This document shows, piece by piece, positions 46,745 to 55,334 of a DNA stretch of 64,000 nucleotides. A program made the position numbers and the translations under genes. Source of the stretch: an uncultured Acetobacteroides sp. (GTDB lineage: Bacteria > Bacteroidota > Bacteroidia > Bacteroidales > ZOR0009); NCBI RefSeq assembly GCF_963678165.1, contig NZ_OY782755.1:186001-250000 (forward strand), in the 5' to 3' direction. Under the pieces are notes generated by a model that was not told where the DNA came from, made no database searches, and saw only the letters and a program-made list of their open reading frames with translations. Within the stretch, counting starts at the first letter, position 1. Each line of letters begins with the position of its first letter.

Positions 46745-48586
46745 ATGAAGAAATCGGCATTAGTAGGGGCAACCGTCGCCCTGCTATCGGGCGCAGGCCT
46801 TCAGGCGCTGGCGGAGGGCGGCAGCACCCCGCATAAGGAGGTGATCTACCAGGTATTTCCCCGCCTTTTTGGAAATACGAATACCACCAACAAGCCCTGG
46901 GGAACAATCGGGGAGAACGGCGTGGGTAAGTTCAACGACTTTACCGATACGGCGCTCCGCGAGCTCCACGACCTCGGCGTAACCTACATGTGGTACACGG
47001 GCGTTCCGCATCCCGCGCTAATTGGCGACTACACCAGGTACGGCATCGGCAACGACGACCCCGATGTGGTAAAGGGACGCGCCGGATCGCCCTACGCCAT
47101 TAAGGACTACTACAACGTTAACCCCGACTTGGCTGTCGACCCTGCCAAGCGCCTCGACGAGTTCAAGGCGCTTATTGCCCGCACCCACAAGAATGGGATG
47201 AAGGTGATTATCGACATCGTTCCCAACCACGTGGCGCGTGGCTACCACAGCACCGTTTTTCCAGATAGGGACTTCGGTTGCACCGACGATATCTCGGTGG
47301 AGTACAAGCGCAATAACAATTTCTACTACATCCCCGGAAAACCCTTCGAGGTGCCCGAGTTTAAGAACGGCTACCTGCCTCTTGGCGGCGAGCATCATCC
47401 CCTTTCTGATGGCAAGTTCAACGAAAACCCTGCCAAATGGACCGGCAATGGAACCCGCCTGGCTCGCCCCGACTTCTACGACTGGTACGAGACGGTGAAG
47501 ATCAACTACGGCATTCGTCCCGATGGAACAAAGGATTTCCCCGAGCTCCCTGCCGGGTTCGATAAGAAGTCGTACAAGGAGCACTTCGCTTTTTGGAAGA
47601 ACAAGGATGTTCCCGACTCGTGGAAGAAGTTCCGCGACATTGCCCTCTACTGGCTTGGCATGGGTGTCGACGGTTTTCGCTACGACATGGCAGAGATGGT
47701 GCCCGTCGAGTTCTGGAGCTACATGAACTCCTCCATCAAGATGAAGAACCCCAACGCCTTTTTGGTTGCCGAGGTCTACAACCCCAAGGAGTATCGCAAT
47801 TACATCAGCAAGGGTAAGATGGACTACCTCTACGACAAGGTGCAGCTCTACGACACGCTAAAGCACATCATCCAAGGCCGTGGCCTTACCTATAACATCG
47901 TTGGAATTCAGAACGACCTTGCCGACATCGAGCACCACATGCTGCACTTTCTGGAGAACCACGACGAGCAGCGCATTGCCAGCCCCGAATTTGCAGGAAG
48001 CGCCGCCAAGGGTAAGCCTATGATGGTGGTTTCGGCAGCAATCAGCACCTCGCCAACGATGCTCTACTACGGGCAGGAGGTAGGGGAGGCTGGTAGCCTA
48101 AGTTCTGGCTTCGGAACCCACTCGCGCACCACCATTTTCGACTACGCGGGCGTTCCAAACCATCAGCGTTGGATGAATGGCGGTAAGTTCGATGGCGGCG
48201 CCCTTACCACCGACGAAAAGGAGCTGCGCGACTTCTACAAGCGCCTGCTCAACTTCTCCATTCGAAGCTCGGCCCTTACGGGTAAGTATGCCGAAATCCA
48301 AACCGTAAACCGTAAGCAGAGCGGGTACGACCGTAACATCTTCTCGTTTGTGCGCTGGAGCAGCAAGCAAAAGCTGGTTGTGGTCTCCAACTTCGACGCA
48401 AAAACCACGAGCCGCTTCAACCTTACCATCCCAGCCAGCATCATTAAGGCTTGGCGATTGAAGAACGGCAGCTACACCCTAAAGGATGCGCTTTACGGAA
48501 CCACCGCCACCCTAAAGGTGGCCAATGGAGTGGGTACCGTTGATGTTTCCATCAAGCCTTTGGAGTCGTTTATCTATCTCTTGTAA
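46745..48586 (+). CDS. Exported alpha-amylase-family glycoside hydrolase (GH13)
   Basis: The 613-aa protein has a signal peptide (MKKSALVGATVALLSGAGLQALA). The TIM-barrel motifs are complete: region I IDIVPNH (about 156-162), region II DGFRYDMAE with nucleophile Asp about 314, region III LVAEVYN with acid/base Glu about 343, and region IV LENHDEQ with transition-state Asp about 407. A C-terminal beta domain (about 520-613) closes it. The family cleaves or transfers alpha-glucans; the substrate (starch, maltodextrin, glycogen) is not fixed by sequence. It stands alone, without SusCD neighbours, and has its own terminator. Codon use is more GC-rich than the YD-repeat region to the left. Confidence 0.92.
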   Translation: MKKSALVGATVALLSGAGLQALAEGGSTPHKEVIYQVFPRLFGNTNTTNKPWGTIGENGVGKFNDFTDTALRELHDLGVTYMWYTGVPHPALIGDYTRYGIGNDDPDVVKGRAGSPYAIKDYYNVNPDLAVDPAKRLDEFKALIARTHKNGMKVIIDIVPNHVARGYHSTVFPDRDFGCTDDISVEYKRNNNFYYIPGKPFEVPEFKNGYLPLGGEHHPLSDGKFNENPAKWTGNGTRLARPDFYDWYETVKINYGIRPDGTKDFPELPAGFDKKSYKEHFAFWKNKDVPDSWKKFRDIALYWLGMGVDGFRYDMAEMVPVEFWSYMNSSIKMKNPNAFLVAEVYNPKEYRNYISKGKMDYLYDKVQLYDTLKHIIQGRGLTYNIVGIQNDLADIEHHMLHFLENHDEQRIASPEFAGSAAKGKPMMVVSAAISTSPTMLYYGQEVGEAGSLSSGFGTHSRTTIFDYAGVPNHQRWMNGGKFDGGALTTDEKELRDFYKRLLNFSIRSSALTGKYAEIQTVNRKQSGYDRNIFSFVRWSSKQKLVVVSNFDAKTTSRFNLTIPASIIKAWRLKNGSYTLKDALYGTTATLKVANGVGTVDVSIKPLESFIYLL

Positions 48587-48610
48587 GTAGAGCAGCGATG
48601 AACTATACCG

Positions 48611-48647
48611 AAAATCCCAAAAGTGAAATATCTTTTGGGATTTTTTG
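48611..48647 (+). terminator. Terminator of the amylase gene
   Basis: Stem AAAATCCCAAAAG / CTTTTGGGATTTT, followed by more T, 25 bp after the stop codon. Confidence 0.9.
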
Positions 48648-49084
48648 TTACCGCTTAAGGAACAAATGTCATACTTTTGCGGCGTTACAAATTTAAAACG
48701 TAGTAAGATGAAGATGTCGGTCAGCTGCTAACGCTCGAATAGGGACATTTCAAAGAACACGTAATCCTTTCCTCAAAGGGGATTCAAAAACACCCTTCTC
48801 GAACGTTACCAATTCAGTAACAACCTTTCTGGCAAGCAGAATAATCACCTCTCTGAACATTGTTTTGCCCGAAAGCGTCAGGCTATTTAGTTAGTCTTCG
48901 TTTGTTTTCCTGTTACATACGCACATGGTGTGTATGCGCATATTCTTTTTTACATTCTGCTTAGGCTATACGTTGTGGCGCTATCAGAACTTTTGCTGCT
49001 TAACCTGCTGGCATGCGCATTCTATGCGCTGCGCAAGTGTGCATGCAGGTAGGGGTTAACTGTACTATACAACTATTGTAAACT
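48648..49084. other. Leader region of the MATE gene with inverted repeats
   Basis: No gene is supported. A TACTTTTG box near 48672 fits the -7 consensus. A nine-codon frame (ATG 48708) is followed by structured sequence: CATACGCACATGGTGTGTATG near 48925 and GCGCAT-TCT-ATGCGC at 49015-49029, flanked by GCATGC. A long transcribed leader or an operator is possible. No known riboswitch class is recognised. Confidence 0.35.
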
Positions 49085-50503
49085 ATGAACTTTCAACAAA
49101 AAATTAGACAACAGTACGCAAAACCGGGAGGCATACAGGAGTTACTTTACCTAGCACTCCCAATGATTATATCAACTTCGTGTGATGGAATTATGACCTT
49201 CACCGATAGGCTTTTCCTTGCTAGGGTCGATTCGGCGCAGATGAACGCCTCGCTGGGAGGTGGAGTAACGCTGCAGGTGCTCATGTTCTTCTTCGTTGGG
49301 CTGATTGGCTATTCGACAGCGCTTGTTGCCCAGTACTTCGGGGCAAACGAGCGGCGTAACTCTGCAAAGTCATCGTTTCAGGCAATGCTTGTGGCGTTGG
49401 CGGCGTGGCCGGTAATACTTGCCTTTACCCCCTTTGCCGGAGGCTTCTACAAAATGATGGGAATTCCTGCCGTTCAGGTAGGATACCAGGTGGAGTACTT
49501 AAACATTCTTGCTTGGGGTTCAATTTTTGGACTGCTCCGCTATGCGCTCGGATGCTACTTTACCGGGATTGGGAAAACAAAGATTGTCATGCAGGCTACC
49601 CTGTTGGCAATGGTGGTAAATGTGGTCTTGGATTACATCCTGATATTCGGAAAACTCGGTTTCCCGGCAATGGAGATACGCGGTGCTGCTATTGCAACCA
49701 TAACCGGATCGTTCTGTGCGGTGTGCGTACTTTTTGTCGCTTACTTTAGGAAGGAAAACCGTCAGGAGTTTCACATCTCCCAGTCGTTCCGTTTCGACTG
49801 GAAGATTATGAAGAAGCTGCTCTACTACGGCTACCCCGCTGGGGTGGAGATGTTCCTAAACTTTATGGCATTCTCGGCAATGATATCGCTCTTCCATGCT
49901 AAGGGCGAGGTAGTGGCAACAGCTTCGACAATCATGTTCAACTGGGATTTGGTTTCGTTTATTCCGCTACTAGGAATAGAGATTGCCGTAACCAGCTTGG
50001 TGGGAAGGTATATGGGCGCTTGCCGACCTCAGGTGGCTCATAGGGCTGCTCTGTCGGCGGTAAAGATTGGCCTCATCTACTCGTCGATAGTTCTGTTCCT
50101 TTTCGTTTTTATACCCGAGACGCTTACGCGGGTGTTTGCCCCAAGCGTTCCTTCGCAGGTATTCGAGCAGGCAGTGCCAATTGCTACTCTGATGGTACGA
50201 ATCGCAGCCCTCTACGTTTTGGTGGAGGCAATGGTAACAGCACTCGTTGGCGCATTAAGGGGTGCCGGCGATACGCATTTTACCATGATTGCTTCCGTAA
50301 CATCTCACTGGCTATTTGTTCCGATCCTCTACCTATCGCTCAATGTGTTTAACTTCTCGATAGGGCTTAGCTGGTTTCTGCTGGTTCTCTTCTTCTTCAT
50401 GTTTAGCTTCGTTCTCTACCTCCGATTCCGTAGCGGAAGGTGGAAGAAGATAAGGGTTATCAACGATGATATTAAGGAGATGGCGATATCGGAATCTAAT
50501 TAA
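49085..50503 (+). CDS. MATE-family multidrug/metabolite efflux transporter
   Basis: The 472-aa protein has the two-fold MATE layout with about 12 membrane helices. The start (GIQELLYLALPMIISTSCDGIMTFTDRLFLARVDSAQMNASLGGG) and the matching second half (LYYGYPAGVEMFLNFMAFSAMISLF, ALVGALRGAGDTHFTM) are typical. The family exports cationic compounds against Na+ or H+. Which drug or metabolite is carried cannot be seen. It is monocistronic, between an inverted-repeat-rich leader and a terminator. Confidence 0.92.
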   Translation: MNFQQKIRQQYAKPGGIQELLYLALPMIISTSCDGIMTFTDRLFLARVDSAQMNASLGGGVTLQVLMFFFVGLIGYSTALVAQYFGANERRNSAKSSFQAMLVALAAWPVILAFTPFAGGFYKMMGIPAVQVGYQVEYLNILAWGSIFGLLRYALGCYFTGIGKTKIVMQATLLAMVVNVVLDYILIFGKLGFPAMEIRGAAIATITGSFCAVCVLFVAYFRKENRQEFHISQSFRFDWKIMKKLLYYGYPAGVEMFLNFMAFSAMISLFHAKGEVVATASTIMFNWDLVSFIPLLGIEIAVTSLVGRYMGACRPQVAHRAALSAVKIGLIYSSIVLFLFVFIPETLTRVFAPSVPSQVFEQAVPIATLMVRIAALYVLVEAMVTALVGALRGAGDTHFTMIASVTSHWLFVPILYLSLNVFNFSIGLSWFLLVLFFFMFSFVLYLRFRSGRWKKIRVINDDIKEMAISESN

Positions 50504-50517
50504 CGACACGGATACCC

Positions 50518-50557
50518 AATCCCCAGTTACCTTTTTGTAGGCTGCTGGGGATTTTTC
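50518..50557 (+). terminator. Terminator of the MATE gene
   Basis: AATCCCCAG stem paired with CTGGGGATT, followed by T's. It lies just before the promoter of the sigma factor gene. Confidence 0.75.
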
Positions 50558-50560
50558 ACC

Positions 50561-50589
50561 TTTGGGGCTGTAACATTTCCCCACCTTTG
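50561..50589 (+). promoter_or_regulatory. Promoter of the ECF sigma operon
   Basis: TTTG (50561-50564), 17-bp spacer, CACCTTTG (50582-50589), close to the Bacteroidota consensus TTTG-N19-TANNTTTG; about 47 bp before the start codon. Confidence 0.5.
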
Positions 50590-50635
50590 GCATCAAAGGA
50601 TTTGTAAACGATTTGAGAAACCATAAATCAACCTT

Positions 50636-51154
50636 ATGGAAAACGACAAACAGCTCTTCGAGCAGATCTTCCAGAAGAACCGCGACCGGGTCTTCCGCCT
50701 CTGCTGCCTCTACACGGGCGATGCCGACCAGCGCAAGGATCTGATGCAGGACATCTTCATCCGCGTGTGGGAGAGCCTCGATTCCTATCGGGGGGATGCT
50801 GCCATGAGCACCTGGATATACCGAATTGCGCTGAATACCTGCCTCACCCATGTTCGCAGCCTGAAACGAGGATTGCAAACCCGATCGATTCCCGATGGCT
50901 TCGACATCTTGGATACCGAACCTCCAACAGGCATGGAGCCCAGCGTCGAGCACCTGATCCGGTGCATCAACCTCCTGGAGCCTTCGGATAGAACCATCAT
51001 CGGCCTGTACCTCGAGGATTTGCCCCAGCGCGAGATTGCCGATATTCTGGGTATCTCCGAAGCCAACATTAGGGTGAAGATTCACCGCATTAAGCAGCGC
51101 CTAAGCGATATTGCTACAGAACAATTTCCCCAGATGCGGCAAGCTGCGGTATAA
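50636..51154 (+). CDS. ECF-type RNA polymerase sigma factor
   Basis: The 172-aa protein shows sigma region 2 (RDRVFRLCCLYTGDADQRKDLMQDIFIRVWESLDSYRGDAAMSTWIYRIALNTCL, about 17-72) and sigma region 4 (LEPSDRTIIGLYLEDLPQREIADILGISEANIRVKIHRIKQRL, about 112-158). Length and spacing are normal for the family. It directs polymerase to a small regulon. No FecR- or RseA-type anti-sigma factor follows; instead four membrane proteins of unknown function follow in the same direction, the first after 17 bp. One of these may hold the anti-sigma role, which is inference. Confidence 0.92.
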   Translation: MENDKQLFEQIFQKNRDRVFRLCCLYTGDADQRKDLMQDIFIRVWESLDSYRGDAAMSTWIYRIALNTCLTHVRSLKRGLQTRSIPDGFDILDTEPPTGMEPSVEHLIRCINLLEPSDRTIIGLYLEDLPQREIADILGISEANIRVKIHRIKQRLSDIATEQFPQMRQAAV

Positions 51155-51171
51155 CCATCAATTCTAAAGAC

Positions 51172-51774
51172 ATGAACATCGACGATTTAAAAAATAGCTT
51201 TCAGTCGCTCTCGTACAACAGCGACGAAAATATGAATGTAGACTTTACCCGCAAGGTGGAGGGCATTGTCGAGAAGGTGCGCAAGGAGGACCACCGCGAT
51301 AGGCTAATAATTGTTGGCGCGGGCATTATGATGATTGTCTTTGCCGTTATCTACAGTGCTATTGGCCTGATCGAGTATCTGGAAAACCCCCATGGCTCGT
51401 CGTGGTGGGGGTACGGGCTTTACGTGCTATCCATCCTGTCGATCCTACCCGTGTTTAGGTATAAGTATCGGAAGATTGGACGTTCGGACTATAATGCTCC
51501 CGTAATTCAGTTTATTGCCGATGTCGAAAAGAAGTTCGCCTTCTTCCCCAAGGAGTATGCAATTAGCATGATCCCGTTCCTCATCCTGGCCGATGCTTCC
51601 ATCGTTTACATCTATGCCGGCAACCAAGCGCCAACCCTTCAAAACGTTCTGAGTGCGCAGATCCCTATCTTCGGTGGTTTGGGCTTGGGGCTACTAATAG
51701 GCGCCATCCTTTGGTACGCCAAGAAGCTGCCGATTTTGGAGGAGCTGCGCGCCATTAAGTCGAATCTTTCCTAA
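51172..51774 (+). CDS. Membrane protein downstream of the sigma factor, candidate anti-sigma or target
   Basis: The 200-aa protein has a 45-residue cytoplasmic N-terminus (IDDLKNSFQSLSYNSDENMNVDFTRKVEGIVEKVRKEDHRDR), then four hydrophobic segments in two pairs (about 45-68, 80-98, 132-150, 165-188). The region between the pairs (KYRKIGRSDYNAPVIQFIADVEKKFAFFPKEY) resembles the equivalent part of the next protein (RIRRLSATDYNSTPVAELVEAAKRRYQPL). The two are thus related. The short helical N-terminus before the first membrane helix could bind the sigma factor. I do not recognise a named family. Confidence 0.75.
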   Translation: MNIDDLKNSFQSLSYNSDENMNVDFTRKVEGIVEKVRKEDHRDRLIIVGAGIMMIVFAVIYSAIGLIEYLENPHGSSWWGYGLYVLSILSILPVFRYKYRKIGRSDYNAPVIQFIADVEKKFAFFPKEYAISMIPFLILADASIVYIYAGNQAPTLQNVLSAQIPIFGGLGLGLLIGAILWYAKKLPILEELRAIKSNLS

Positions 51775-51784
51775 ATATCTTACT

Positions 51785-52285
51785 ATGATATACAACCTAA
51801 ATCAAGCACAAGAAGAGGAGTGCATGGCCGTTAGGCGCATCCGGGAGCAGGATCAGAAGCAAGTGCACTCCTTTAAGGTCCTGGTGGTTTACTTCTCGAT
51901 CATCCTTTTGGTGAAGCTCATTCAGCTGGTTAGCCATTGGGTAAATAGCTCGCCGATCGACTCGCTGTGGAGCCACGTGGCGCTTTCGCTGCTGTCGGCG
52001 GTGGCCATCCCCGTTCTGATCGTTCGAATACGGAGGCTTAGCGCCACCGACTACAATAGCACCCCCGTAGCCGAGCTGGTGGAGGCTGCCAAAAGGCGCT
52101 ACCAGCCGCTGGTGAGCACCCTGCTGCTGGTTGCCGGATTTATGCTGCTACTGCTCTTCTTCGCACCATCGCTATCCGACGGTAACCGAGCCTTCATCTG
52201 GGGCGGCTTCTCGGGTATCATGCTGGGGGCGGTTATCTGCTACGTGGAGCGCAGGCGATTTATCCGATCGATATCTAACCAATAA
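51785..52285 (+). CDS. Second membrane protein of the sigma operon, related to the first
   Basis: The 166-aa protein starts 10 bp after the previous stop. It has a short N-terminus with QAQEEECMAVRRIREQDQKQVHSF, two membrane helices (about 30-50, 60-80), the loop RIRRLSATDYNSTPVAELVEAAKRRYQ and two more helices (about 108-126, 134-150). Size, topology and loop match the preceding protein. Function unknown; co-expression with the sigma factor is likely. Confidence 0.75.
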   Translation: MIYNLNQAQEEECMAVRRIREQDQKQVHSFKVLVVYFSIILLVKLIQLVSHWVNSSPIDSLWSHVALSLLSAVAIPVLIVRIRRLSATDYNSTPVAELVEAAKRRYQPLVSTLLLVAGFMLLLLFFAPSLSDGNRAFIWGGFSGIMLGAVICYVERRRFIRSISNQ

Positions 52286-52296
52286 GCTGCAACCTC

Positions 52297-52500
52297 ATGG
52301 CTCGAACGCTTAGAAACCTTGTTGCAGCTGCGGCGCTGGTTATGCTCGTAATTGCGGCTGCCCACGTGGACTACGGTAACCTGTCGTGGCGGGTAAATGC
52401 CTCGGACTACAAGTCGATGGTTGCCATGGCCTGCACCTTTACGTCGATGATCTGCTGCAACGCCTACGAAAGCAGCCGGCTGAGGAAGCGGTCCAAGTGA
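52297..52500 (+). CDS. Small membrane protein, tandem paralogue 1
   Basis: The 67-aa protein has MARTLRNLVAAAALVMLVIAAAHVDYGNLSW followed by SDYKSMVAMACTFTSMICC and a basic C-terminus (SSRLRKRSK): two membrane helices with both ends probably inside. It lies 11 bp after the previous gene and is related to the next one along its whole length. Confidence 0.7.
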   Translation: MARTLRNLVAAAALVMLVIAAAHVDYGNLSWRVNASDYKSMVAMACTFTSMICCNAYESSRLRKRSK

Positions 52501-52530
52501 TCCGTATTCAACCCATAAAGCTTAAACCCC

Positions 52531-52722
52531 ATGGCACGAAGAATTAGGAGCATCTTTGCGGTGGTGGCTCTTGCGCTGGCCGCTCTCTCGGCGGCCTACA
52601 TCGACTACCACGACCTTTCGTGGCAGGCCAACCACTTCTGCTACCTCGGGCTGGCGTCGATGATCGGCTCGGCCATCAACATGCTGCTCATGAACCGCTA
52701 CGAGAAGAGGCGGAACGGCTAA
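52531..52722 (+). CDS. Small membrane protein, tandem paralogue 2
   Basis: The 63-aa protein has MARRIRSIFAVVALALAALSAAYIDYHDLSW, CYLGLASMIGSAINMLLM and the tail NRYEKRRNG. It shares MAR.IR...A..AL......AA..DY.(N/D)LSW.....Y with the gene before it, a recent tandem duplication judged by protein, though the DNA has diverged. Last gene of the sigma factor row. Confidence 0.7.
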   Translation: MARRIRSIFAVVALALAALSAAYIDYHDLSWQANHFCYLGLASMIGSAINMLLMNRYEKRRNG

Positions 52723-52830
52723 TCGATTGAATCAGCATTTTTGCATTCCTTTACGCTCTTAACCGATCCCGACCTCCAGGGATTTCGCCTTTACCCAAAA
52801 TTCTTCCATACAACGAGACGCATGCAATGC

Positions 52831-54142
52831 ACTAGTGTCCGGGAAATATTATTAAAACACCTACTAACACATTGATGTTTAATTGCTAATTCAGTTGCGA
52901 TAAAGTCGGAACATATCAGATGCTTACTTTTGCGACAAGCTACAAACTGTAAGCAATGAATAGTGGAACCTATATTTTTAAGCAATTATGCCAGTTCTTG
53001 CCTGAGGACTACTTCGAATATTTGGTCAATAAGTACGATGGCAACAAGTACATAAAATCGTTTACCTGCTGGAACCATTTCTTGGTTATGCTGTGGGCTC
53101 AGCTGACAGCCCGGGAAAGTTTACGCGACATCATCGGATCGCTTAATGCGCATCGGTCAAAGTTTTATCGTTTAGGCTTTGGCAAAAGCGTTTGCCGCAC
53201 AACGCTGTCTGAAGCAAATGAGAAGCGAAATGTGGAAATATTTCGGCTATTTGCTGAACGAGTTGTTAAGATAGCTCAAGATAAAAGGGGTAACATCGAA
53301 GGGCTGTTCATGGAGGGAATCCCTCATCGTGTGCTTGCGTTGGATTCAACAACAGTTACTTTAAAATGGGAAGCGTATTCGTGGTCCAAGGTGCAAAATG
53401 GGAAAGGAGGAATTAAGGTTCACACCATGTTTGACATCCTTACAAGCATTCCGGTTTACAATGTAATCACCGACCATGACGTCAGGGATCAAAGCGTTAT
53501 GGACTACTTTCAATACGAACCGGATGCATTTTACATTTTCGACAAAGCCTATGTCAAACTGTTATCTCTTAACAAAATCGATGAAGCAGGTGCATTTTTT
53601 GTAGTGCGAAGGAAAGAGAAAATGAACTTCGAAATTATAGAGGAATGTAGCTGCGATGTCCATGAAAAAGGCATTTTACGCGACTTAAAAATAAGATTGT
53701 CGAATCGTTGGGCGAAAGCTCGGTATCAAAAACCTCTGAGAATAATCTACTACTACAACGAAGAGAAGAAAGCAACTCTAGAATTCTTTACGAATAACCT
53801 CGATTTAGAGGCGCATAAAATCGCATACCTATACAAGTGTAGATGGCAAATTGAGATGTACTTCAAATGGATAAAGCAGCATTTAAGGATAAAGCAATTT
53901 TACGGAACTTCCGAAAACTCTGTAAAAATCCAAATATATGTAGGCATTATCGCCTACTGCTTGGTAGCTCTAGTCGGTGTCGAATTGAAGTCAAAGTCAT
54001 CGCCATTTGAATTACTTCGAATCTTGAGCGTTTCGCTTTTTGAAAAGGAGAACCTAAAAGAGTTCCTAGCCAAGGCTGAATTATCGGAGAACTTTCAACC
54101 TGTAAGCAATTCAAACCTTAAATTATTTTAGCGGACAGCAGT
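52831..54142 (+). mobile_element. IS4-family insertion sequence, 1312 bp
   Basis: Left end ACTAGTGTCCGGGAAA and right end (other strand) ACTGCTGTCCGCTAAA form an imperfect 16-bp terminal inverted repeat with four mismatches. The 11-bp direct repeat GCATGCAATGC on both sides (52820-52830 and 54143-54153) is the target duplication; IS4 members usually make 9-12 bp. It contains one intact transposase gene, so the element may be active. Confidence 0.85.
52956..54131 (+). CDS. IS4-family DDE transposase
   Basis: The 391-aa protein has an N-terminal DNA-binding region of the DUF4372 type (QLCQFLPEDYFEYLVNKYDGNKYIKSFTCWNHFLVMLWAQLTARESLRDI) and the DDE core: Asp130 (LALDSTTV), Asp196 (YIFDKAYV) and Glu300. 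The IS4 signature Y-(2)-R-(3)-E-(6)-K is exact (Tyr293, Arg296, Glu300, Lys307 in YKCRWQIEMYFKWIK). The frame is intact. A TACTTTTG box at 52925-52932 inside the element fits the -7 promoter. It catalyses cut-and-paste movement of the surrounding 1312-bp element. Confidence 0.95.
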   Translation: MNSGTYIFKQLCQFLPEDYFEYLVNKYDGNKYIKSFTCWNHFLVMLWAQLTARESLRDIIGSLNAHRSKFYRLGFGKSVCRTTLSEANEKRNVEIFRLFAERVVKIAQDKRGNIEGLFMEGIPHRVLALDSTTVTLKWEAYSWSKVQNGKGGIKVHTMFDILTSIPVYNVITDHDVRDQSVMDYFQYEPDAFYIFDKAYVKLLSLNKIDEAGAFFVVRRKEKMNFEIIEECSCDVHEKGILRDLKIRLSNRWAKARYQKPLRIIYYYNEEKKATLEFFTNNLDLEAHKIAYLYKCRWQIEMYFKWIKQHLRIKQFYGTSENSVKIQIYVGIIAYCLVALVGVELKSKSSPFELLRILSVSLFEKENLKEFLAKAELSENFQPVSNSNLKLF

Positions 54143-54285
54143 GCATGCAATGCGTCTCTACCCTACGACGCTGATTCGGGCTGGTAGAGACGCGATGCTC
54201 GCGTCTCGAAACAGCTTTGAGCATGGCTTACACCCCAATGCTTGCCAATAAACCAACAATCAACTCACGAGAAATCCTAAAAGTG

Positions 54286-54318
54286 AAATCCTCGATGGCA
54301 TCGCGCCGTCGAGGATTT
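54286..54318 (-). terminator. Terminator downstream of the methyltransferase gene
   Basis: Stem AAATCCTCGA / TCGAGGATTT enclosing a GC-rich loop that can extend the pairing. Convergent with the IS. Confidence 0.7.
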
Positions 54319-54358
54319 CTAATTATCTGGGTTATTATGAATGTATGCTTTTGGTGGG

Positions 54359-55144
54359 CTAGCTGGCGCTGAGCAGGCAGTAGCTGGTGGTGGAGATGCA
54401 GTCGCGCAGGTAGGGGATGCTGAGCAGCTTGCACAGCCGGCAGGCCTTGAGGTTGAACTTCACCTCGTAGCTGGGGTTCAGCAGGAAGAAGTCGATTTGG
54501 GCAATCCGGTACTCGTGCCGCTGGGCAAACCGCAGGAAGCGCTGGTAGTACATGCGCGTGTCGCGGATCTCCAGCAGCCCCCGAACCTTGGGCGTGCCCT
54601 CGCCGAAGAGGCGCAGCACCCCGGCGTACAGCTTGGCGGGCAGCAGGTGGAAGTAGGGCAGCCGCCGCAGGACGGGGCTGCTGCAAATCTGCTGGTGCCC
54701 GGCAAAGGGCGACAGCCACGAGGGGAAGCTCACGAAGATCATGCCGCCGGGCTTCAGGAAGCGGCGCAGGTGCCGCAGCAGCTCGCCCTGGTTGGGGATG
54801 TGCTCCAGCGTATCGCGCAGGATGATGAGGTCGAACTGCCCCAGCTGCTCGGGCCGCACGTGGTAGATGTTCCGGGTGAGCAGCGTCAGGTTTCCCTTTA
54901 GCGGGTGATCGGCAAAGAGCTGCCAGGCGTTGTCGATTTTGTTGGGGGCTAGGTCGATGCCCACCGTTTGGCAGCCCCGGTCCAGGAAGGGCTTCAGGTT
55001 GCCGCCCTCGCCGCAGCCCACCTCGGCCACCGCCATCCCCTGACCGACGGGCATTACGCGCTCGATGTAGGGCAGGATGAACTTCTCCGTAACCTCACAC
55101 TGCTCGTTGAAGTAGGCCGTTCTGTTTACGTATCTCTCTTGCAT
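54359..55144 (-). CDS. Class I SAM-dependent methyltransferase
   Basis: The 261-aa protein has motif I VAEVGCGEGGNLKPFL (about 39-54), motif post-I TVGIDLAPNKI, motif II FDLIILRDTLEHIPNQGELL (about 104-123), and motif III FLKPGGMIFVSFPSW. The C-terminal part (LRRLPYFHLLPAKLYAGVLRLFGE.., TSYCLLSAS) replaces the usual strand pair and may bind the substrate, as in lipid- or sugar-modifying enzymes. The substrate is unknown. The gene is monocistronic and strongly GC-biased at third positions. Confidence 0.88.
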   Translation of the reverse strand: MQERYVNRTAYFNEQCEVTEKFILPYIERVMPVGQGMAVAEVGCGEGGNLKPFLDRGCQTVGIDLAPNKIDNAWQLFADHPLKGNLTLLTRNIYHVRPEQLGQFDLIILRDTLEHIPNQGELLRHLRRFLKPGGMIFVSFPSWLSPFAGHQQICSSPVLRRLPYFHLLPAKLYAGVLRLFGEGTPKVRGLLEIRDTRMYYQRFLRFAQRHEYRIAQIDFFLLNPSYEVKFNLKACRLCKLLSIPYLRDCISTTSYCLLSAS

Positions 55145-55334
55145 AGTCCGCTTGCGTATCGTTTGGTTTGGGGCGGAGCTGTTACCCTCCGCTGCCCCAC
55201 CATACGGAGGGATCAGCCGAAACGCTGCAAGGGCGAGTAAAAAGTTTTTGGGGATGGAGGGGAGAGGGGGCTTTTTGGGGGGCGTACCAAATCATGTGGC
55301 AGCGCCCGTTCGAGGCGAGTAACCCTCGGTAGGG

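Larger units (their letters stand above)
52815..54159. repeat. Short palindromic repeat interrupted by the IS
   Basis: Removing the IS and one copy of the direct repeat GCATGCAATGC joins GAGAC + GCATGCAATGC + GTCTC, a palindrome-like 21-bp unit. A related unit stands nearby at 54187-54207 (GAGACGCGA-TGC-TCGCGTCTC), and a half unit at 13843-13858. Confidence 0.75.
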
